A stretch of DNA of 64,000 nucleotides from Hyphomicrobium sp. (GTDB lineage: Bacteria; Pseudomonadota; Alphaproteobacteria; Rhizobiales; Hyphomicrobiaceae). Made by a program: the position numbers and the translations under genes. Of this stretch, positions 54,088 to 63,940 are shown piece after piece. Position 1 is the stretch's first letter; the number at the start of each line of letters is the position of its first letter. The notes under the pieces were generated by a model that saw only the letters and a list, made by a program, of their open reading frames with translations, was not told where the DNA came from and did no database searches. The DNA lies in NCBI GenBank assembly GCA_017512425.1, contig JAFWGI010000005.1, positions 577,820 to 641,819 on the forward strand, read 5' to 3'.

Positions 54088-54176
54088 CCCCTCTGAACGC
54101 GAAGCGGTTGCTGGCGAAGCCAGCACCGCAATGCGGCCGCGCGTTACACGCGCGAACCGCTTCGCGTTCAGAGGGG
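54088..54176. repeat. Cloverleaf-like nested palindrome
   Basis: Two arms, 54088-54109 and 54155-54176, are perfect 22-bp inverted repeats. Between them sit three further perfect hairpins: GCTGG-CGAAG-CCAGC (54110-54124), CCGC-AAT-GCGG (54126-54136) and GCGCGT-TAC-ACGCGC (54139-54153), separated by one or two bases. The whole can fold as a four-way junction in RNA or as a cruciform in DNA. No tRNA features are present. Function unknown. Confidence 0.72.
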
Positions 54177-54275
54177 AATGACTTTCGCACCCGCATGTGG
54201 TCGAGCGAGGCGACGATGATCAACGGTGTTAACCGCGCGCCCTACACGCGCCACCCGCACTCCACTCCCGGCCAC

Positions 54276-54309
54276 GCAAAAAGGCCCGGAGCGTGCGGTG
54301 CTCCGGGCC
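54276..54309 (-). terminator. Rho-independent terminator for the small exported-protein gene
   Basis: The stem GGCCCGGAGC pairs with GCTCCGGGCC around a seven-base loop. On the minus strand it is followed by TTTTTGCGTG. It lies 85 bases after the stop of the gene at 54393-54689. Confidence 0.8.
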
Positions 54310-54392
54310 AACGCGTGAGTCGTGAGTGATACCCTCAATCGACTTACTCTCGCGTACGCAAACACGAAAATAGTGAGGGCGATACGCGGTAC

Positions 54393-54689
54393 TTAATTTG
54401 ATGACGGTGCCGTTGCAGGCGCGTCCTTCTTGGCCTTGTCCGACAAGCTGCCGTCTGCTGGCTTGGCTGTCGGGTTCGCCGTCGGACCCGATCCGGTGAC
54501 GCCTGGCTGATCCTTCATCGCCTTGTCCGGCAAGCTGCCGTCCGACGGTTTCGCTGTCGGATTTGCCGTCGTGCCTGGCCCGGTGACGCCCGGCGTATCC
54601 TGCTGTGCTTTCGACGGCAAACTGTCGTCGGCAAAAACGGCCATGGACGACATGCCGAGCAGTGCTGCGGCGATAAATGGGCTTTTCAT
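54393..54689 (-). CDS. Small exported repeat protein
   Basis: The 98-residue product has a signal peptide (KSPFIAAALLGMSSMAVFA, cleaved near residue 20) and then two nearly identical 29-residue units, D(D/G)SLP.KA..D.PGVTG.G.TANPTAKP, and a third partial one. The low-complexity, Pro/Thr/Lys-rich sequence suggests a disordered periplasmic protein. GGAGGAAACG precedes the ATG at 54689. It resembles the next gene upstream in its leader only. No function is known. Confidence 0.75.
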   Translation of the reverse strand: MKSPFIAAALLGMSSMAVFADDSLPSKAQQDTPGVTGPGTTANPTAKPSDGSLPDKAMKDQPGVTGSGPTANPTAKPADGSLSDKAKKDAPATAPSSN

Positions 54690-54803
54690 CGTTTCCTCCA
54701 GTTGGTTACAGGAAGAACGCGCACGCATCCTTAGGGTTCCTCTAAAACATCAGTAAACATTGGGGTTTAGGAGCGTACGAAAATCCCAGTGCGTTTTTGC
54801 CGG

Positions 54804-55058
54804 TTAGTCGCTCGAAGGATCTTCTTTTTTCGCCACGCCTTCCTCTGTTCCCGGCTGAGAGTCTGGGTCATGCGGCTTGGCGCGGTTGCGGACACTTTCA
54901 GATGCGTCACGCGGTGCGCTCTTGGCATCCTGCGCGGCTTTCCCTTTCACGCTCTCGTCCGGCTGATCGTCTCGCTGCTTGCCAACGAGTTCTTCGTCGG
55001 AGAATTCGGCGCCTGACGAGACCGTCAGCATCGCTGCGCCAATGGTTGGGCTTTTCAT
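54804..55058 (-). CDS. Small protein related in leader to its neighbour
   Basis: The 84-residue product begins MKSPTIGAAMLTVSSG, close to the leader of the gene at 54393-54689, then is highly charged and polar (EELVGKQRDDQPDESVKGKAAQDA...). The hydrophobic leader is short, so export is uncertain. GGAGGAAAC precedes the ATG. Probably a diverged tandem copy. Confidence 0.6.
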   Translation of the reverse strand: MKSPTIGAAMLTVSSGAEFSDEELVGKQRDDQPDESVKGKAAQDAKSAPRDASESVRNRAKPHDPDSQPGTEEGVAKKEDPSSD

Positions 55059-55305
55059 GTTTCCTCCAAAATCTGTGAGGCAAACACGTCAAACGGTGTC
55101 ACAGTTCCACCGTTTGCCGGCCAACAACACCGAGCATTTGTCATAATTGGCGCAACGAGCGTGCAATTGCGCCCCGCGCATATGCACGGGGTGAGCCTTC
55201 GCGCGCTGCGCCTTATGCTCACGCGTCGTGCGCGCGAGCCTGAATATTGCCACGAGCTTTGCGGACGATGCTGTCAGACAGTATCGCGTTGGGGGCATCG
55301 CATTC

Positions 55306-55668
55306 ATGACATCGCAATCGGGCTTCGGTCATCCGCCGGCCGGCATGATCGTTCCGCATACGGCAACGATCGAAGGCTTTCTCGATTACGACGGCGATAT
55401 CGTCGTCGAAGGAACGGTTATCGGGAACGTCCGATGCCGGTCGCTGACCGTCAAAGAGCGCGGCCAAGTGGATGGCAATGCCGTCGCCGAGCGCGTCACG
55501 GTGCTTGGCGATGTCACCGGCGCGATCTACGCCAACGATTTGGTGTTGCGCACCGCGTGCTCGGTGGCCGGCGATATCTTTCACAAGCAGTTGCGCCTGG
55601 AAGACGGCTGCTTCTTTGAAGGTAAATCGCGCCGCCACGCCAATCCGATGTCATTAGCGACGCAGTAA
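55306..55668 (+). CDS. Bactofilin (polymer-forming cytoskeletal protein)
   Basis: The 120-residue protein is a right-handed beta-helix of the DUF583 type: GFLDYDGDIVVEGTVIGNVRCRSLTVKE, then GQVDGNAVAERVTVLGDVTGAIYANDLVL. Bactofilins polymerise without nucleotide at the membrane or in the cytosol and help position wall enzymes. ATG 55306 is chosen; an upstream ATG at 55228 is possible. It stands between small exported genes and convergent intradiol dioxygenase. Confidence 0.88.
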   Translation: MTSQSGFGHPPAGMIVPHTATIEGFLDYDGDIVVEGTVIGNVRCRSLTVKERGQVDGNAVAERVTVLGDVTGAIYANDLVLRTACSVAGDIFHKQLRLEDGCFFEGKSRRHANPMSLATQ

Positions 55669-55675
55669 GCGCGGT

Positions 55676-56449
55676 CTAGTCGCCGATAATGCGGCGGAAG
55701 AAACCACCGAAGCCGCTGCCCTTTTTCGCCGCCTCGCCCGTGCGATCGACGCCGATCAGCAGCGCGGCTGTGATCAGCTCTCCCACTTCGCTGACGGCAA
55801 GCACGGTGCCGCCGCCTTCCTTTTCTCCGGCTTGAAAAATGCCGTCGCTCGCGTTCGTCGTGTCGGCAACGGGCCGCTTTGAATACGGCTCGCGCTCTTT
55901 GTAGACGCGCGCGCTCAAATCATCCGGGAAATAAATCTGCCCTGTAACGAGCGACGTCGTGTCGAGAAACGCTTTGACATGGATGTGCGGTGTACGGCCC
56001 GGATACCAGCCGGGGTAGATCGTGCGGAACGTCGCGATACCATCGGCGTCCGACATCTGCGTGCCGCGCAGATAGGTTTCGCCCTTGGCCGACACCGTGC
56101 GGTCGTCGCCCTGGCGTTCATAGCCGGAATAAATGCCGCCCGCATCGGCGTGCCAAACGTCGACACGGATACCCGGCATCGGCGTGCAGGTTTTGGCGTC
56201 GACGATGCGCAGCTTCAGTTCGACAGCTGCGCCGGGTCGTCCGTCGCTGATGTCGCTGCGCACGAGTTTTGGATCGAAGTAGTACGGTCCTTCGACGGCT
56301 TGCGGCAGCAGCACGCAAACGCCGGCTGGGTTGGTCGCAGCGGCAGGCGCGGTTTCTTGGGCTTGCGTCGCCGTCGGCAGTAGCGACGTCGTCGCAGCCC
56401 CAATCGATAAGGCGCGCAGCGCCTCGCGGCGTGAAAAATCAGGAGCCAT
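55676..56449 (-). CDS. Tat-exported intradiol ring-cleavage dioxygenase
   Basis: A twin-arginine leader (SRREALRALSIGAATTSLL) is followed by the intradiol fold. Ligand candidates for non-heme iron are visible: the tyrosine in EGPYYFDPK, another in TIYPGWYPGR, and both histidines in TPHIHVKAF. These enzymes cleave catechols between the hydroxyls; an exported one may act on lignin or humic aromatics. ATG 56449 is preferred to a TTG four codons upstream. Its C-terminal Gly/Phe-rich end is unusual. Confidence 0.9.
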   Translation of the reverse strand: MAPDFSRREALRALSIGAATTSLLPTATQAQETAPAAATNPAGVCVLLPQAVEGPYYFDPKLVRSDISDGRPGAAVELKLRIVDAKTCTPMPGIRVDVWHADAGGIYSGYERQGDDRTVSAKGETYLRGTQMSDADGIATFRTIYPGWYPGRTPHIHVKAFLDTTSLVTGQIYFPDDLSARVYKEREPYSKRPVADTTNASDGIFQAGEKEGGGTVLAVSEVGELITAALLIGVDRTGEAAKKGSGFGGFFRRIIGD

Positions 56450-56534
56450 AGTATTCCCCAACCGCGCATCACATTGCGCTATTTGTAGCGGAACGGGCGC
56501 ACGGATGAAATCCGTCGCGCGCTACGACAGCGGG

Positions 56535-57383
56535 CTAACGCTTCGCCTTGTCGGCATTGACGGCCGTGTCGAGGCCGATTGCGCTTTCGAGGCCGTTCGC
56601 GCCTGCGAAATTCGTGTCGTAGAGGTCGGCGCCTGTGAAATCTGCGCCGCTCAAATCCGCGCCTGCGAAATCGACCTTCGTCAGATCCGCGCCGTTGAAT
56701 TTGACGCCGCGGGCGTCGGCGCCGGTGAAGCGCGAAAACGTCAGCTTGGCGCGCGTCATGTCGGCGTTACCCATTCGCGCGCCGGAGAAATCGCAACTGC
56801 GCAGGATATTGCTCGGTTGCGTGGTCAGCGTGCCTTTGCCAGGACGCGCTTCAAGCGGCGAAAAATTCGCGCCCGTCAAATCCGCGCCGCGAAAATCCGC
56901 ACCCGATAAATCCGCTTGTACGCTGATGCGCGTGAGATTGGCGCCGGCAAATTTCGGCGCGTCCGTCAGCGTCGATTTATCGTCGGCGTAGATTGTCGGC
57001 CTGTAGATCGTCGCGTCGGTCAGGTTCGCGCCCGAGAGATTAGCGCGGATCAGAACGGCACGATCGAGCCGCGTACGCGATAAATCTGCGCCTGAGAGAT
57101 TTGCCGCAGTGAAATCGGTGCCATAAAAGTCCGAGCGCGCCAGCACGGCACCTTTGAAGTCGAGGTCGGACAAATCGAGATACGTCAAATCGCGCCCAGT
57201 GAAATCAGCGCGTTCACCAGGCGCGATTTTAAACAGGATCGCCGTGATCTGCTTGACGGTGAAATCGGCATCGGGAGAAACCGGACCGGCGTCTTCGGCA
57301 TGCGCGGCGGTTACCATCGCCAACACGCACAACACCGCTGCTGCTGTGCGCCGAAAACAATCGCGTATGGTCCGCACGGTCAT
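56535..57383 (-). CDS. Exported pentapeptide-repeat protein
   Basis: The 282-residue product has a signal peptide (cleaved near residue 29, AHA) and about 30 tandem A(D/N)Lxx units, for example DLTYLDLSDLDFKGAVL and ADFRGADLTGANF, interrupted near the middle by a loop PGKGTLTTQPSN. The repeats form a quadrilateral beta-helix. Export argues against gyrase protection. Function unknown. Confidence 0.88.
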   Translation of the reverse strand: MTVRTIRDCFRRTAAAVLCVLAMVTAAHAEDAGPVSPDADFTVKQITAILFKIAPGERADFTGRDLTYLDLSDLDFKGAVLARSDFYGTDFTAANLSGADLSRTRLDRAVLIRANLSGANLTDATIYRPTIYADDKSTLTDAPKFAGANLTRISVQADLSGADFRGADLTGANFSPLEARPGKGTLTTQPSNILRSCDFSGARMGNADMTRAKLTFSRFTGADARGVKFNGADLTKVDFAGADLSGADFTGADLYDTNFAGANGLESAIGLDTAVNADKAKR

Positions 57384-57554
57384 TGCAACTCGCTTTCGCG
57401 GACTTTTGTCCGCATCCAGAAACGGGCCTCCCGACCTAGTCCGTCGAATGATGCCAGTGTCTGAAAGCGGGGGGATAACTTTCCCGAAAAAAAATTGGGT
57501 GCGGCCCGCGTGATGGCGCCGCAGCGAACATTGTAACGCTCTTAAGAACGGCTT

Positions 57555-58334
57555 CTAAGCGACGCCGGCCGACGGCATCCGCTTGGCCGCCTCGACGAGC
57601 CGGGTCAGCGTATTGAGCGTCGAGCGGTCGAGCAGGCCATCCACGCGCCGCGGACGAAAGTGCAATTGAAACGCGCGCAGAACCTTACCCATCGCCGCGT
57701 CGAATGTGCCGGTCGGCGCGATGTCGTATCCATAAGCGCCGAGCATCTGCTGCGCTTCGAGGATCGCGTCGCCCTGCATTCCGGCGCAGTACACCTCGTC
57801 GCCATCGCGGACTGGTGATGCGCGTACCCATTCGCCGAGGCCGTGGCGCGCGAGTTCGGCCCAATTGAATTTCTCGCCGGGATCGATCTTGCGCTCGGGT
57901 GCGACGTCGGAATGAGCGAGGACGCCGTCGGCGCGCATGCGGTGGCGTTTGACGATGTCTCGGCCGAGCGCGATGACGGCATCCATCTGCGCGCGCGGAA
58001 AATCAGGGTAGCCGTGCTCGTGACCCGGGTTCTGAATTTCGATGCCGATCGAATGCGAATTGATATCGCGCTCGCCGCGCCAGTACGAAACACCGGCATG
58101 CCAGGCGCGCATCGCTTCCGGCACCATTTGTGTAATCGCGCCGTCGTCGGCGATGACGTAGTGGCACGAGACGCGGCTTTCTGGCCGCGCCAGCCAATCG
58201 ATTGCTTTCTCCGCTGACGACATGCCGGTGTAATGCATGATGAGCAGGGATGGCCGCGCCTTTCCGACACGCGCTTCGACGTTCGCCGCGGGCACGACGC
58301 ACTCAGCAAGCTTGCTGTCGGCTTTGAAGGTCAC
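57555..58334 (-). CDS. AmpD-like N-acetylmuramoyl-L-alanine amidase
   Basis: The 259-residue protein has an amidase_2 domain with zinc histidine H34 in LLIMHYTGM, HAGVSYWRG, SIGIEIQNPG and AHSDVAPERKIDPG carrying further ligands. It ends in a C-terminal peptidoglycan-binding helix bundle (QGDAILEAQQMLGAYGYDI...). AmpD enzymes cut anhydro-muropeptides or wall stems in recycling. No signal peptide is seen. It overlaps the TerB/DnaJ gene by ATGA. The link to recycling fits the MurU/AmgK genes elsewhere in the window. Confidence 0.9.
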   Translation of the reverse strand: MTFKADSKLAECVVPAANVEARVGKARPSLLIMHYTGMSSAEKAIDWLARPESRVSCHYVIADDGAITQMVPEAMRAWHAGVSYWRGERDINSHSIGIEIQNPGHEHGYPDFPRAQMDAVIALGRDIVKRHRMRADGVLAHSDVAPERKIDPGEKFNWAELARHGLGEWVRASPVRDGDEVYCAGMQGDAILEAQQMLGAYGYDIAPTGTFDAAMGKVLRAFQLHFRPRRVDGLLDRSTLNTLTRLVEAAKRMPSAGVA

Positions 58335-59053
58335 GCGCCAGTCTCCAGCGCGCGCTTGGCGCGCCGGCCGCGCTCGGTTTGAATGATTTCATAGGCGGCC
58401 GTGATCGCAGCGAGGCGTTTTTCGGCAGCGACGAGAAATTCCGGCGGAACGCCTTTCGAAACCAGCGCATCCGGGTGGTGGCGCTTTACGAGTTCGTGGT
58501 AGCGGCGTTTCAATTCTGCATCCGTTGCGTCGGCGGCAAGTCCAAGCGTCTCGTAAGGCCCATCGGGATCGCGCACATAGCAACGGCGGATCGATTGGAA
58601 TTCGGTTGCCGTAAAGCCGAAGATGCGCGCGACCTCGGCGAGGAAGTCGTTCTCGGCCGGATGCAGGATGCCGTCGGCGCACGCAATGTGAAACAGGCAT
58701 TCGAGCACGGAGGTTTTGAGTTCAGGCTCGTGTTCGAGATGGCTCGCGATCTGGCGCGCGTATGTCTCGTAGCCGGCGACGTCCTGGCTCGCGAGTTGGA
58801 ACAGGCGTTTGACGTTGTCGTGCTCGTCGTCCGGCACGACATAGACTTGATCGAAGGCTTCGGCCTCGACTTCGGACGCGACACCGTCGGCCTTGCTCAT
58901 CTTCGCGGCCAGCGTGATGACGGCAATCGTGAAAGCAATGCGCGATTGCGCCGGTGTGCACTTGACGCCGAGCACGCCCCAGAGTTGATCCAGCGCCGCG
59001 CGGGCGCCGTTCGTCGCCATGCCGAGTGCGCTTTTGAGAACTTGCCAAGGCAT
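58331..59053 (-). CDS. TerB/DjlA-like protein with J domain
   Basis: The 240-residue protein has a TerB-type helical domain (about residues 35-160, with AKADGVAS and HIACADGILHPAENDFL acidic loops) and a C-terminal DnaJ domain carrying the HPD motif in ELVKRHHPDALV. DjlA in E. coli is membrane-anchored; here a clear helix is not seen. It would stimulate a DnaK. It is the first of two overlapping genes with the amidase. Confidence 0.9.
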   Translation of the reverse strand: MPWQVLKSALGMATNGARAALDQLWGVLGVKCTPAQSRIAFTIAVITLAAKMSKADGVASEVEAEAFDQVYVVPDDEHDNVKRLFQLASQDVAGYETYARQIASHLEHEPELKTSVLECLFHIACADGILHPAENDFLAEVARIFGFTATEFQSIRRCYVRDPDGPYETLGLAADATDAELKRRYHELVKRHHPDALVSKGVPPEFLVAAEKRLAAITAAYEIIQTERGRRAKRALETGA

Positions 59054-59143
59054 CGAAAGTTTAATTTGCTCCGCGTGTCGAGTGATTTGCGCAGGCCACC
59101 TTACGGCAGGCGCATGAGAATTTCCCCTTAATTTACGGAAAGC

Positions 59144-62100
59144 ATGGCGAGTTTGGCGGTGATGGCGGATGGGCGGTGGCAGTTCTGGATCGACCGTGGC
59201 GGCACATTCACCGATATCGTTGCGCGGCGGCCCGACGGCACGTTGCAGGTTTTGAAGTTACTCTCGGAAAATCCATCCGCCTACGACGACGCTGCGGTTG
59301 CCGGCATCCGGCAATGCCTTGCATTGCGTGCCGGTGACGCGATCCCAGAAGCTGCCATTGGCGCGGTGCGCATGGGGACGACGGTCGCGACAAACGCGCT
59401 GCTCGAACGCAAGGGCGACGCTGTCGTGCTGGTCATAACTGCGGGGTTGGAAGATCAACTCGAAATCGGTACGCAGGCGCGTCCCGAGATATTTGCGCGA
59501 AACATCGTCAAAGCGCCTCCGGTTTATTCGGAGGTCATCGGTGCGCGCGAGCGCGTACTGGCTGACGGTACTGTCGAGACGCAACTGGATGGCACCGCCC
59601 TGCGGCGCGATCTCGATGCAGCATACGCCCGCGGATTGCGCAGTGCCGCAATCGTCTTGATGCACGCCTACGCGTATCCGGCGCACGAAATCGCGGCGGC
59701 TGGCATCGCGCGCGACTGCGGGTTCGAGAACGTCTCGGTCAGCCACGAGATTGCGCCGTTGATCCGCATCGTGCCGCGTGGGGACACGACTGCGGCCGAC
59801 GCCTATCTGACGCCGGCGCTGCAACGCTACGTCGATAAAGTCTGCAACGCTTTGCAGACGGCCGATCAAAGCGCTGCGCCGCGCGTCTACTTCATGGCGT
59901 CATCCGGAGGGTTGAAGGCCGCCGATCATTTCCGCGGGCGAGATGCCATTCTTTCTGGCCCGGCCGGTGGCGTCGTCGCACTTGCGCGCACCGCAGAAGC
60001 CGCCGGCTTTGCGAAAGTCATCGGTTTCGATATGGGCGGCACGTCGACCGATGTTGCGCACTACGCCGGCGACTTTGAACGCAGCTACGAGACGAGCGTT
60101 GCCGGCGTCCGCCTCGCGGTGCCGATGCTCAACATTCACACTGTGGCCGCAGGTGGCGGCTCGATCCTGACATTCGACGGCGCGCGCATGCACGCAGGCC
60201 CGGAAAGCGCCGGCTCGAATCCGGGTCCGGCATGTTACCGCCGTGGCGGCCCGCTGACCGTGACAGACGCCAACGTCATGACGGGCAAGCTCGATCCCCA
60301 TTATTTCCCGGCGATTTTCGGTGATAGCGGCGATCAGCCGATCGATGTCGGTATCGTGCGCGAAAAATTCGAACGCGTTGCCGAAGCGATCGGTGATGGC
60401 CGCTCAGCCGAAGACGTCGCCGACGGCTTCATCCGCATCGCGGTCGAAAATATGGCCAATGCGATCAAGAAAATTTCGGTTGAGCGCGGACGCGACGTCA
60501 CTGAGTACGCGCTCAACTGCTTCGGCGCCGCTGGAGGTCAACACGCGTGCCGCATCGCCGACACGCTTGGCATGACGACGGTGTTGATCCATCCGATGTC
60601 TGGCGTGCTGTCCGCTTATGGCATGGGTCTCGCGGCGTTGCGCGCGCACCGTGTGCGGACCGTCGAAACCGAATTGTCCGACGATGCGCTCGCAGGGCTT
60701 GACCAGGTGATCTCCGAATTGACCGCGAGCGCTGTCGACGAATTGCGCGCGCAAGGCGAGCAGCCCGACAAAATTGTGACGCGAACGCAGCTGCATCTGC
60801 GGTATGCCGGTTCCGACACGGTCTTGGCGATCACGGTTGGCGATGCGGCCACCATGCGCGCAGCGTTCGCAAAAGCGCATCGCGACCGCTTCGGATTTTC
60901 GTCACCCGACGCGCAGATCATCATCGCGGTTGCCGATGTCGAAGCTGAAGGCGTGCGATCGGTTTCGGATGCGTCCGATCGTTCGACATCGGCACGCGAA
61001 ACAGATGCCCCAACGGCGCGCACGACGCGGTTTTACTCCAATGGCGCTTGGCACGACGCGCGCGTGTACATAAGAGAAAGCCTCGCGATCGTACAAACGT
61101 GCGCTGGTCCCGCGCTCGTCATCGAGCCGCATCAAACGGTCGTCGTCGAGGCCGGATGGACGCTGACGGTATCGACGCGCAACGATTTGGTGCTTACACG
61201 CACAGCGCCACGCCAGCGCGAGACGGCAACGGCGTCCGCCGATCCGGTGCTGCTCGAAGTCTTCAATAATCTGTTCATGGCGATCGCCGAGCAGATGGGG
61301 GAAGCGCTGCGGGCCACAGCGCAATCGGTCAACATCAAAGAGCGGCTCGATTTCAGTTGCGCGATTTTTGATGCCCACGGCGAACTCGTTGCCAACGCGC
61401 CGCATCTTCCGGTGCACTTGGGCTCGATGGATCGCTCCGTCGAAAGCGTCATCCGCGCGTTCGATGGCGTGATGCAGCCGGGCGATGTCTACATGCTCAA
61501 TGCGCCGTACAACGGCGGCACGCATTTGCCTGACATTACGGTCGTCACGCCGGTATTCGATGATGCGGGCCACGAGGTACAGTTCTACGTCGCGAGCCGC
61601 GGCCATCACGAAGACATCGGCGGCCTGACACCCGGCTCGATGACGCCGCGCGCGACGACGATCGAGGAAGAAGGCGTGTTGATCGAGCCGACGCGCGTCG
61701 TTCGCGATGGCCGGTTTCTCGACGAAGACGTCACTGCAATTCTGACGCGCGCGAAATATCCGGCGCGCCGTCCTGATAAGAACATCGCCGATCTTAAGGC
61801 GCAGGTTTCGGCCAACGCCCGGGGTGCGCTCGAAATCCGAAAAATGATCGCGCATTTTTCGTGGGATGTCGTCGCCGCTTACATGGCGCACGTCAAGGAC
61901 AATGCCGAGGAGCACGTCCGGCGTTTGATTTCGCGCCTTCAGGATGGTGATTTTGAAATTGAAACGGACCAACAGACGTTTGTCCGTGTCGCGATCTCGA
62001 TCGATCGGGCGACGCGCTCGGCAAGAATTGACTTCACCGGCACCAGTGCGATGCAGGCGAACAACTTCAACGCGCCCGAGCCGGTGACGCGGGCTGCCGT

Positions 62101-62791
62101 GCTCTACGTCTTCCGCGTCATGGTCGGTCAAGCCATTCCGATGAACGCGGGATGTCTGAGGCCGCTCAAAATTGTCATTCCGGAGGGCTCGATGCTATCG
62201 CCGCGCTATCCGGCAGCGGTCGTCGCCGGCAACACAGAGACGAGCCAGCTCGTGACCAACGCGCTGTTCGGCGCGCTTGGCGCACTCGCGCCGTCGCAAG
62301 GGACGATGAACAATTTGACGTTCGGAAACGCGCGCCTGCAGTACTACGAGACGATTTGCTCTGGTGCGCCGGCTGGCATCGATACAAACGGAAACGGCTT
62401 CGATGGCGCAGCGGCCGTGCACGTCCACATGACGAACACGCGGCTTACGGACCCAGAAATTTTAGAGACGCGCTATCCGGTCGTGCTCGACGAATTTGCA
62501 ATCCGGCGCGGGTCGGGCGGCAAAGGCCAATGGTCGAGCGGTGATGGCATTCGCCGTGTTATCCGCTTCCTCGAACCCGTCCAGCTCGCGATCCTGTCGG
62601 GCTTCCGCCTCGTCCGTCCCCGCGGACTGATGGGTGGCGCAGATGGCGAAACAGGGCGCAACGTCGTCACGCGCGCAACGGGCGCTAGTGAAGACTTGGG
62701 CGGATGCGCGGAGACGACGCTCGATGCGGGCGACGCAATCACGATAGAAACGCCAACGGGCGGCGGCTACCGCCCTCGTGCGAGGGAATAG
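59144..62791 (+). CDS. Fused hydantoinase A/B (5-oxoprolinase-type)
   Basis: The 1215-residue protein joins a HyuA-type ATPase half ([45 protein letters not shown]) and, from about residue 700, a HyuB half ([31 protein letters not shown]). Fused forms act as 5-oxoprolinase, opening 5-oxoproline with ATP, or as hydantoinases; sequence reading does not separate them. ATG 59144 is listed; 59162 is possible. It stands alone. Confidence 0.92.
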   Translation: MASLAVMADGRWQFWIDRGGTFTDIVARRPDGTLQVLKLLSENPSAYDDAAVAGIRQCLALRAGDAIPEAAIGAVRMGTTVATNALLERKGDAVVLVITAGLEDQLEIGTQARPEIFARNIVKAPPVYSEVIGARERVLADGTVETQLDGTALRRDLDAAYARGLRSAAIVLMHAYAYPAHEIAAAGIARDCGFENVSVSHEIAPLIRIVPRGDTTAADAYLTPALQRYVDKVCNALQTADQSAAPRVYFMASSGGLKAADHFRGRDAILSGPAGGVVALARTAEAAGFAKVIGFDMGGTSTDVAHYAGDFERSYETSVAGVRLAVPMLNIHTVAAGGGSILTFDGARMHAGPESAGSNPGPACYRRGGPLTVTDANVMTGKLDPHYFPAIFGDSGDQPIDVGIVREKFERVAEAIGDGRSAEDVADGFIRIAVENMANAIKKISVERGRDVTEYALNCFGAAGGQHACRIADTLGMTTVLIHPMSGVLSAYGMGLAALRAHRVRTVETELSDDALAGLDQVISELTASAVDELRAQGEQPDKIVTRTQLHLRYAGSDTVLAITVGDAATMRAAFAKAHRDRFGFSSPDAQIIIAVADVEAEGVRSVSDASDRSTSARETDAPTARTTRFYSNGAWHDARVYIRESLAIVQTCAGPALVIEPHQTVVVEAGWTLTVSTRNDLVLTRTAPRQRETATASADPVLLEVFNNLFMAIAEQMGEALRATAQSVNIKERLDFSCAIFDAHGELVANAPHLPVHLGSMDRSVESVIRAFDGVMQPGDVYMLNAPYNGGTHLPDITVVTPVFDDAGHEVQFYVASRGHHEDIGGLTPGSMTPRATTIEEEGVLIEPTRVVRDGRFLDEDVTAILTRAKYPARRPDKNIADLKAQVSANARGALEIRKMIAHFSWDVVAAYMAHVKDNAEEHVRRLISRLQDGDFEIETDQQTFVRVAISIDRATRSARIDFTGTSAMQANNFNAPEPVTRAAVLYVFRVMVGQAIPMNAGCLRPLKIVIPEGSMLSPRYPAAVVAGNTETSQLVTNALFGALGALAPSQGTMNNLTFGNARLQYYETICSGAPAGIDTNGNGFDGAAAVHVHMTNTRLTDPEILETRYPVVLDEFAIRRGSGGKGQWSSGDGIRRVIRFLEPVQLAILSGFRLVRPRGLMGGADGETGRNVVTRATGASEDLGGCAETTLDAGDAITIETPTGGGYRPRARE

Positions 62792-62811
62792 CCACCGCCC
62801 TTTTAGAAACG

Positions 62812-63249
62812 TCAGGGGGAAGACGTCTCGTTCGCCGGTGTTCGACGCCGTTCCTCAAGAAAAGCGTCGAACTCCGACTTATCCTTCGCGTGACGCAACT
62901 CGTCCAAGTATTTGCGGAAGGCCGCAGCCTCTTGTTCAAGTTCTGTGAGCGTTGCGCTCCGGTAGGCTTCAAACGCGGCGTTGCCGGTTGAGTTCCAACG
63001 CTCGATGCGCGTCGTTGCGGATTTCGAAAACATCGACGCAAATCGCGCGCCGAAACCGTTGTTTTCTCCGCGCCCGTTATCTGCCCGCCCATTATCGCCG
63101 CGCCATGAGCAGTAGCGCGATTTCAGGTGCGTGCCGGCGGCGTAGACGCCACGCCGGCCCATCAGTAAGGCGCCGGCGGCGAACGCGAGGCCCGCCGTCA
63201 GAACAAAACCCAAAATGTGCGGTGGCGGCAGGAAGTGATGGAGGTGCAT
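62812..63249 (-). CDS. DUF2852 protein, first copy
   Basis: The 145-residue protein has an N-terminal membrane helix (about residues 12-32) and a charged C terminus ending with the DUF2852 box NAAFEAYRSATLTELEQEAAAFRKYLDELRHAKDKSEFDAFLEERR. The middle is Asn/Gly-rich. Function unknown; the family is frequent in alphaproteobacteria. Confidence 0.8.
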   Translation of the reverse strand: MHLHHFLPPPHILGFVLTAGLAFAAGALLMGRRGVYAAGTHLKSRYCSWRGDNGRADNGRGENNGFGARFASMFSKSATTRIERWNSTGNAAFEAYRSATLTELEQEAAAFRKYLDELRHAKDKSEFDAFLEERRRTPANETSSP

Positions 63250-63324
63250 GGACCTTATCTCCGCAGTCTGATGCGCAAGTGTTCCGCGGGCGCCGGTTCG
63301 CGCCCGCGGTTCGAACAGCCAACG

Positions 63325-63768
63325 TCACGCTAGAGGCTGATCCGTCGGCGAGACATCAGTTGCCGGAGGGCGCGCTTTTCTCTCGGCCATAAATTGATCG
63401 AACTCGGATTTGTCCTTCGCCTGGCGCAGGCGGCCGAGGAACTCGCGGAATTCGCGCTCTTCCTGTTCGAGACGCTTCAGCGTCGCGTCGCGATAATCGT
63501 CAAAGGCGCGATTGCCGCTCGAGTATGTCCCTGCAAACCCCTTCACTTCGTCTTCGACGCGCGAGCGTGCGCGTTCGAATTTGTCGGCAAACCCGCTCTG
63601 CCAGCGGCTGCGGCGGCTGTCGCTCCACCCACACGTCATGCGTCCACTCCATATCAAATAGCCAAGTACTGCGAGGCCAATCGGCCAGAACAGGACGAAG
63701 CCAAGCACCATCACGCCGATCCATGCAGGGCGGCCGTAATCGTCCAGCTTCGCGACCATCTCAGACAT
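63325..63768 (-). CDS. DUF2852 protein, second copy
   Basis: The 147-residue protein has a membrane helix (about residues 16-40, WIGVMVLGFVLFWPIGLAVLGYL), the WSGRM turn, and a C-terminal box NRAFDDYRDATLKRLEQEEREFREFLGRLRQAKDKSEFDQFMAERK matching the first copy. GAGG precedes the ATG at 63768. The copies share about half of the C-terminal box but have different N termini, so they are old tandem duplicates. Confidence 0.86.
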   Translation of the reverse strand: MSEMVAKLDDYGRPAWIGVMVLGFVLFWPIGLAVLGYLIWSGRMTCGWSDSRRSRWQSGFADKFERARSRVEDEVKGFAGTYSSGNRAFDDYRDATLKRLEQEEREFREFLGRLRQAKDKSEFDQFMAERKARPPATDVSPTDQPLA

Positions 63769-63940
63769 CGACACCCTCACTCCGTTAGATGTGAATGTTT
63801 ATTACATTCACATACATAGGAGAAGGCAAGTCGTGGCGCAAGGGGAGGCGTGGGAAGAATTCGGACTTATGTAGCAAACGCAGGAAAGGCGACGTTATTT
63901 GTGTGTAATCAAATGGTTAAGTCATAAGTGCTACCATCGA

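Noticed and set aside
54088..54176. tRNA or tmRNA for the cloverleaf structure
   Set aside because: Stem lengths, loop sequences and the absence of a T-loop motif or CCA do not fit.
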